Position numbers and translations under genes: made by a program. Shown here piece after piece: positions 27,910 to 32,708 of a DNA stretch of 32,708 nucleotides. Each line of letters starts with the position of its first letter. Position 1 is the stretch's first letter. Source of the DNA: Acidimicrobiia bacterium (lineage in GTDB: Bacteria; Actinomycetota; Acidimicrobiia; UBA2766); the NCBI GenBank assembly GCA_020850945.1, contig JADZDR010000076.1, positions 1 to 32,708 on the forward strand. The letters run 5' to 3'. The notes under the pieces were generated by a model, which did no database searches, was not told the origin of the DNA, and saw nothing but the letters and a program-made list of their open reading frames with translations.

Positions 27910-29475
27910 ATGAGCAGGAACGGATTCGATCCCGACAGGGTCGTCATCTTCGACACGACTCTGCGTGACGGCGAGCAGTCGCCCGGAATCGCGCTGAACG
28001 TCATGGAGAAGATCGAGATCGCCGAGCAGCTGCAGCGCCTCGGTGTGGACGTCATCGAGGCGGGATTCCCGATCAGCAGCCCGGGCGACTTCGAGGCTGT
28101 CGAGGCGATCGCCCAGGTCGTCACGGACTCGACGGTGTGCGGACTCGCCCGCACGGGGTTCGAGGACATCGACCGGGCGTGGCAGGCGGTCCGGCACGCG
28201 CCCAACCCCCGCATCCACGTCTTCATCGCGACGTCCCCCATCCACATGGAGCGCAAGCTGCAGATGACTCCGGAGCAGGTCAAGGGGGCGGCTGTGGCGG
28301 GAGTCGCGCGTGCGAAGTCCTACTGTGACGACGTCGAGTTCTCACCCGAGGACGGCACACGATCCGATCCCGAATTCATGGTCGAGGTCCTGCAGGCGGT
28401 CGTCGACGCCGGAGCCGTGACCCTGAACATCCCCGACACCGTCGGCTACACGACACCGGACGAGTTCCACGGACTGATCGCGTACGTCGTCGGGAACGTA
28501 CAGGGACCCGACAACCTGAGGATCTCGACGCACTGCCACAACGACCTCGGTCTCGCCGTCGCGAACTCGCTTGCTGCCATCGCCGCCGGTGCCCGCCAGG
28601 TCGAGTGCACGATCAACGGGATCGGGGAACGGGCCGGGAACGCCGCCATGGAGGAGATCGTCATGGCGCTGCGCACACGCGACGACACGTACGGGGTGGA
28701 CACCGTGATCGACACGTCGCAGCTCGCCCGTACGAGCCGGCTCGTGTCCCGTCTCACCGGCTATCCCGTGCAGTACAACAAGGCGGTCGTCGGCCGCAAC
28801 GCGTTCGCGCACGAGGCGGGAATCCACCAGCACGGCGTCCTCACCGACAAGCGCACGTACGAGATCATGGACGCCGAGTCCGTCGGCCAGGCGACCGAGA
28901 TCGTCCTCGGCAAGCACTCGGGCCGCCACGCGTTCTCCGACGCGCTGGAGAAGATGGGGCTCAAGGTGCAGGGGGACGTCCTCAACCAGGCGTTCATCCG
29001 TTTCAAGGAGCTGGCGGACCGCAAGGTCCAGATCACCGAAGCCGACCTCGAGGCGATCGTGGCCGAGGAGCTCGGCGTACAGGGCGACGCGTGGCAGCTC
29101 GTCGACCTCGTCGTCATGGGCGGCCTCGAGAAGACACCCACGGCATCGGTCCAGGTGAAGCGGAACGGCGACCGGCGCCTCATGACCGCCGAGGGCGACG
29201 GCATGATCGACGCCGCCTGCCAGGCGATCCGCAAGGCGATCGACGTCGAGTGCCGGCTCGTCGACTTCAACGTCTCGTCCGTCACGAGTGGAGTCGACGC
29301 CCTCGGGGACGTGACCGTCCAGGTCGAGTCCGAGGGGTTGCGTGCTTCGGGCCGGGGGGTGTCGACGGACGTCGTCGAGGCCTCGGCCCGCGCCTACCTC
29401 TCGGCGCTGAACAAGATCGTGCGGGCCCGTGAGCATCCCGAGAAGGAAGAGGTGGAGGGCGAGTCCGGTCCCTGA
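27910..29475 (+). CDS. leuA: 2-isopropylmalate synthase
   Basis: This 521-residue enzyme condenses acetyl-CoA with 2-ketoisovalerate, the committed step to leucine. The metal-binding Asp15 is in FDTTLRDGEQSPG, and the ligands His208 and His210 are in STHCHNDLGLAVANS. GERAGNAAMEEIVMAL and HEAGIHQHGVL are family blocks. The C-terminal third (about 390-505) is the leucine-binding regulatory domain. Length and pattern are those of the E. coli-type enzyme (about 520 residues), shorter than the roughly 640-residue M. tuberculosis form. The ATG at 27910 has a strong ribosome site that can pair with the leader Leu codons. Its substrate 2-ketoisovalerate comes from the pathway served by ilvC, 12 kb upstream; feedback by leucine and leader control are both expected. 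Confidence 0.96.
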   Translation: MSRNGFDPDRVVIFDTTLRDGEQSPGIALNVMEKIEIAEQLQRLGVDVIEAGFPISSPGDFEAVEAIAQVVTDSTVCGLARTGFEDIDRAWQAVRHAPNPRIHVFIATSPIHMERKLQMTPEQVKGAAVAGVARAKSYCDDVEFSPEDGTRSDPEFMVEVLQAVVDAGAVTLNIPDTVGYTTPDEFHGLIAYVVGNVQGPDNLRISTHCHNDLGLAVANSLAAIAAGARQVECTINGIGERAGNAAMEEIVMALRTRDDTYGVDTVIDTSQLARTSRLVSRLTGYPVQYNKAVVGRNAFAHEAGIHQHGVLTDKRTYEIMDAESVGQATEIVLGKHSGRHAFSDALEKMGLKVQGDVLNQAFIRFKELADRKVQITEADLEAIVAEELGVQGDAWQLVDLVVMGGLEKTPTASVQVKRNGDRRLMTAEGDGMIDAACQAIRKAIDVECRLVDFNVSSVTSGVDALGDVTVQVESEGLRASGRGVSTDVVEASARAYLSALNKIVRAREHPEKEEVEGESGP

Positions 29476-29477
29476 GG

Positions 29478-29497
29478 CTCGCGGTCGGCGTCGCGAG
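29478..29497. terminator. Hairpin between leuA and ABC permease gene
   Basis: CTCGCG (29478-29483) pairs with CGCGAG (29492-29497) around an 8-base loop, 2 bases after the leuA stop and in the 45-base gap to the convergent permease gene. The stem is short and has no T-run; position is the main support. Confidence 0.4.
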
Positions 29498-29520
29498 ACT
29501 GTCGTCGCCCACGTCCTCTG

Positions 29521-32040
29521 TCACTCGTAGGCGAGGGCCTCGACGATCTCGATGCGGGCGGCACGCCGGCCGGGCAGGGCGGCGCCGATCGCGCCCACGG
29601 CGGCGGCGACGGCGAGCACGTACCACGCCCAGTTGAGCGGGAAGCGCCATGTGGCTTCGTAGCCGGTCATGGCGCCGACCCCTCCGATCGTCTGGCTCGA
29701 CAGGTAGATCCCGAGAGGGAGGGCGAGGATGAACGCGACTCCCGCCATCGTGAGCGACTCGACGAGGACCATGCGCCGAACTCCGCCCCGGCCGACACCG
29801 ATCGCGCGGAGGACGCCGAACTCGCGGAAGCGCTGTAGGACCGCCATCGCGAGCGTGTTCGCGATGCCGAGGAGTCCGACGAGGACCGATATGGCCAGCA
29901 CCGCCCAGAATGGCGCGAAGAAGCCGTTGAACTCCTTGCGGATCTCGGCCTCGAAGTCCGCTTGCGTCTGTAGGTCGAATGCGAGCCCCGCGAGCGCGGC
30001 CTCGATGGCGGTCTTGCCTGCCGCGAGGGACACGCCTGGCCTCAGGTCTATCTCGATGAAGGCGGGGTCTGTCCGCCCCCAGATTCGGCGGGCGACGCGC
30101 TCGTCCACGTACGCGAGGTTGATGAAGTTGGCGGAGCGATACACGCCCGTGACCCTGAGCTCCTCACGTCCGTTCACGGTCGAGAGGACGACGACGTCGC
30201 CACGTTCGGCGTCGAGCGCGATCGCGGTCCGCTCGGTCAGGAGGATCTCTCCGTCCCGCAGCCCCTCGCGCACCTGATCCTCCTCCCCGGACACGAGGTC
30301 GAACCCGCGCACGGAGAAGAACGCGTCGACGTCCGCCCCGTCGACGAAGATGTCGGCATCGTCGCCGTCCTCGGTCTCGCTCTGCGCGGTGTGGAAGGTG
30401 AGGGGGGAGACGGTTTCGAACGATTCGACGTTACGCAGCCTGCGCAGGGTGCGGGCATCGAGGGGCTGGTAGTCCTGAGAGCCGAGCTCGTTCGACACGA
30501 CGAAGTCGGCGCCGAACTCGCGGTCGATCGACTCGATGATCGCGTCGCCCAGCGAGCGGTTGATCGTCCCGATCGTGAGGATCATGCCGAGCACGGCCAT
30601 GAGGATGCCCAGCGTGAGGGCGGAACGTGTGCGTGCCTTCGTGAGGTGGCCGACGGAGACCTTGCCCACACCGCGGGCGATGGGTGCGATCGCCGTGCCC
30701 ACCGTCGTTCCGAGGGGTCGCAGCACGAGTGGCACCAGGAGGATCGCTCCCACGAGGGGAAAGAGGAGGATCGCCATCGCGAAGGGGAAGGCGACGTCTC
30801 CGGCAAGGCTCAGAGCGATCGAGGAGGCGATGAGGGCGACACCCAGGATCCAGGCCCGCCCGAGGCGGCGCTCCGAGGCGAGCGCCTGCGTGTTGCGCAT
30901 CGCGACAATGGGGTCGACACGCGCCGCGCGGCGGGCGGGGATGAGCGAGGCGAGAAGCGTGACCCCGATTCCCACGGCTGCGGCGAGGAGGATGGCGAAG
31001 GTGGGGATCGTGAACGTGTCGAGTGAGAGGTCCCCCTCGAAGATCCCTTCCATCGTCGTGATGAGGAGGCGGGCGAGGACGAGCCCGAGGCCGAGGCCGA
31101 AGGCCGTCGACACGGTCCCGAGCGTGAGCGCCTCGACGACGACGGTGCGGGTGATCTGGCGGCGTTCGGCGCCCAGGGCCCGGAGGGTTCCGTAGAGCTG
31201 CACGCGTTCGGCCAGCGCCATGGAGAGCGAGTTGTAGACGAGGAAGACCGACACGACGACGGCGACCATCGAGACGGCGAGGAGAGCGGTCTGCGTGGCC
31301 GCGAGGATCTGGAAGAAGGTTCCGCCCTGCGTGCCCGGTTCCGTGGCCGCGAGGTTTTCGTCGAGCTCGCCCTCGTACAAGTCGATCCACTGCGCGGCAT
31401 CCGTCGCCGGTTCGAGAACAAGCAGCGTCGTGTCGACCTGCTCGCCGGACCCCGTCGCTCGCTGCACCTGCTCGAGCCAGCCGACCATGAACCGTCCCTC
31501 GAAGACACGACCCGCCCCGCGGTTCTCGAGTATCCCGACGACGTGCCACCGGCTCGTCCTCCCGTTCGCCTCGATCCTGATCGCGCGGCCCGCCTCGACG
31601 TCGAGCTCGTCGGCGAGCCTGCGGGGCAGCGTGAGCTCGTCCGAGCCGGGCTTGGGGAGGCGTCCGCCCCGTTCGAGCTCGTAGTCGACGATCTCGCGGT
31701 CGCTCGCGATGTCGGTGCCGACGAGCGTGAACCCCCTGTCGTCGCGGGCCAGGGTCGCGGCGTGCCCGGTGCGGGGCACGACTGCCCTCACGTCGGGCAG
31801 GTCCTCGACACCGGCGATGTCGCTCTCGTCGTACTTCTCGAATCCCGGCGAGGCGATCCAGACGTCGGCACGCCCGACGAGGTCGTCGATGATCGTGCGC
31901 AGGCTCGCCTCCGTCGTGGCGTTCGAGATCATCGTCGCGAAGAAGATCGCGACACCGAATGCGACACCGAGCCCCGTGAGGGCCGAGCGGCCCTTACGAT
32001 GCCTCAAGTGCTTGAAGCCAAGCGAAGACAGACTTCGCAC
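29521..32040 (-). CDS. FtsX/MacB-type ABC transporter permease
   Basis: This 839-residue membrane protein is the duplicated FtsX-like permease type found in MacB/LolCE-related transporters. The order is an N-terminal transmembrane helix (about 15-38, after a basic KHLRHRKGR stretch), a periplasmic-type MacB_PCD domain (about 40-235), a three-helix FtsX domain (about 240-385) ending PARRAARVDPIVAMR, a middle pair of helices, a further helix with ALTLGILMAVLGMILTIG, a second MacB_PCD domain, and a final FtsX domain ending PGRRAARIEIVEALAYE. About ten helices are expected. GTG 32040 has GGAGG 5 bases upstream; GTG 32046 overlaps that ribosome site. It overlaps the ATPase gene by 47 bases, a sign of coupled translation. 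Cargo is unknown; relatives export lipids, lipoproteins or peptides, or act mechanically on cell-wall enzymes. Confidence 0.92.
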   Translation of the reverse strand: MRSLSSLGFKHLRHRKGRSALTGLGVAFGVAIFFATMISNATTEASLRTIIDDLVGRADVWIASPGFEKYDESDIAGVEDLPDVRAVVPRTGHAATLARDDRGFTLVGTDIASDREIVDYELERGGRLPKPGSDELTLPRRLADELDVEAGRAIRIEANGRTSRWHVVGILENRGAGRVFEGRFMVGWLEQVQRATGSGEQVDTTLLVLEPATDAAQWIDLYEGELDENLAATEPGTQGGTFFQILAATQTALLAVSMVAVVVSVFLVYNSLSMALAERVQLYGTLRALGAERRQITRTVVVEALTLGTVSTAFGLGLGLVLARLLITTMEGIFEGDLSLDTFTIPTFAILLAAAVGIGVTLLASLIPARRAARVDPIVAMRNTQALASERRLGRAWILGVALIASSIALSLAGDVAFPFAMAILLFPLVGAILLVPLVLRPLGTTVGTAIAPIARGVGKVSVGHLTKARTRSALTLGILMAVLGMILTIGTINRSLGDAIIESIDREFGADFVVSNELGSQDYQPLDARTLRRLRNVESFETVSPLTFHTAQSETEDGDDADIFVDGADVDAFFSVRGFDLVSGEEDQVREGLRDGEILLTERTAIALDAERGDVVVLSTVNGREELRVTGVYRSANFINLAYVDERVARRIWGRTDPAFIEIDLRPGVSLAAGKTAIEAALAGLAFDLQTQADFEAEIRKEFNGFFAPFWAVLAISVLVGLLGIANTLAMAVLQRFREFGVLRAIGVGRGGVRRMVLVESLTMAGVAFILALPLGIYLSSQTIGGVGAMTGYEATWRFPLNWAWYVLAVAAAVGAIGAALPGRRAARIEIVEALAYE

Positions 32041-32708
32041 GGTCACCTCCGGTACCCGCCAGCACAAGCTCGTCGACGATCAGCCCGTCCCTGATGAAGA
32101 CGATTCGGTCACAGCCGGATGCCGCTCTCGGGTCGTGTGTGATGATCACGACGGTCTGACCGTGCTCGTCCACGAGACGCCGGAGGAGGCCGAGCACGTC
32201 GGCGCCGGAACGCGAGTCGAGGTTCCCTGTCGGCTCGTCGGCCAAGAGAACATCAGGGGCGGCGACGAGGGCGCGGGCGATGGCGACGCGCTGCTGCTGG
32301 CCCCCCGAGAGCTGGGCAGGCAGGTGATCTGCCCGGTCCGCGAGGCCCACCGTCCCGAGGAGCTCGTCGACCCGTCTCCGGTATCTCCGTTTCGGGACAC
32401 CGTCGACGACGAGGGGCAAGGCGACGTTCTCCCGTGCCGTGAGGACCGGCACGAGGTTGAAGAACTGGAACACGAAGCCGAGCTCACGGCGCCGCATGCG
32501 CGTGAGGCGCCGGTCCGAGAGCGTCGCGATGTCACGGCCGCCGATGTACACGGCGCCGGAGGTGGGCTTGTCGAGCCCACCCATGATGTGGAGGAGGGTC
32601 GACTTGCCCGATCCGGACGGCCCCATGACGGCCACGTACTCCCCCGCGGCGACGTCGAGATCCACGCCCGCGAGGGCGTAGGTGACGGCTGCTTCCGTGC
32701 GGTCCTCC
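31994..32708 (-). CDS. ABC transporter ATPase (LolD/MacB type), 5' truncated
   Basis: The window edge cuts this gene: the frame stays open to base 32708, and residues upstream of the internal GTG at 32665 ([16 protein letters not shown]) match the usual family N-terminus, so the true start lies outside. About 238 residues are visible. Walker A is GPSGSGKST, the Q-loop FQFFNLVP, the signature LSGGQQQR, Walker [13 protein letters not shown] and the switch histidine ITHD; all are intact. GNLDSR and FFNLVP are typical of the LolD/MacB/FtsE group. It powers the FtsX-type permease encoded just downstream, with which its 3' end overlaps by 47 bases. Confidence 0.95.
   Translation of the reverse strand, partial: EDRTEAAVTYALAGVDLDVAAGEYVAVMGPSGSGKSTLLHIMGGLDKPTSGAVYIGGRDIATLSDRRLTRMRRRELGFVFQFFNLVPVLTARENVALPLVVDGVPKRRYRRRVDELLGTVGLADRADHLPAQLSGGQQQRVAIARALVAAPDVLLADEPTGNLDSRSGADVLGLLRRLVDEHGQTVVIITHDPRAASGCDRIVFIRDGLIVDELVLAGTGGDRAKSVFAWLQALEAS

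Noticed and set aside
1-32708. CRISPR array, tRNA/rRNA genes, prophage or a biosynthetic gene cluster
   Set aside because: No regularly spaced repeats, no cloverleaf sequence, no phage structural genes and no PKS/NRPS modules were seen; the acyl-CoA ligase and hydrolases alone do not make a cluster.

Overview
The window is very GC-rich (about 70% by eye) chromosomal DNA. Coding is dense on both strands, with many GTG starts and third positions dominated by G/C. Several genes have a -10-like hexamer only 6-9 bases before the start codon and no Shine-Dalgarno sequence, which suggests leaderless transcription. Together with the gene families (Eis-like GNAT, an Rv2004c-like kinase/ATPase fusion, MaoC-like hydratase, long-form SerA) this points to an actinobacterium. 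A non-model class such as Acidimicrobiia is my guess and is not proven by the sequence. I see no tRNA, rRNA, CRISPR array, transposase or phage gene.

Layout. 1-457: no gene, but several inverted repeats and a probable promoter/operator. 458-3692: M32 carboxypeptidase and an acyl-CoA synthetase. 3705-6345: Eis-like acetyltransferase divergent from a PLP-dependent decarboxylase, both probably leaderless. 6372-8973: a lipocalin/tocopherol-cyclase-like protein divergent from a TetR regulator that is translationally coupled to an alpha/beta hydrolase; a TTGAC-N6-GTCAA palindrome lies between the divergent genes. 8995-13236: a membrane-anchored hydrolase with a multi-pass C-terminal half, a cluster of GCGCGC inverted repeats, a double-hotdog MaoC hydratase and a divergent kinase-like/P-loop fusion. 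13266-14606: a GH1 beta-glycosidase ending inside a perfect 42-bp palindrome.

14751-29475 holds the branched-chain amino acid/serine genes ilvC, serA and leuA. They are not contiguous. Between ilvC and serA sit a reverse-strand alpha/beta hydrolase, a 48-residue zinc-ribbon gene and an 8.3-kb gene for a secreted 2,768-residue protein. That protein has fourteen FG-GAP/VCBS units (which would fit two seven-bladed propellers), several immunoglobulin-like modules, a caspase-like (clan CD) domain with a His1862/Cys1909 dyad, cadherin-like modules and a C-terminal domain I do not recognise. It is the most unusual object here. Upstream of leuA is a 23-codon leader ORF ending Leu-Leu-Leu-Arg-stop. 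Its Leu codons are exactly complementary to the leuA Shine-Dalgarno, which suggests leucine-responsive control.

29521-32708: a MacB/FtsX/LolE-type ABC transporter (permease plus ATPase) on the minus strand; the ATPase runs off the right edge. Convergent gene ends at four places are separated by short GC hairpins or overlap by a few bases.
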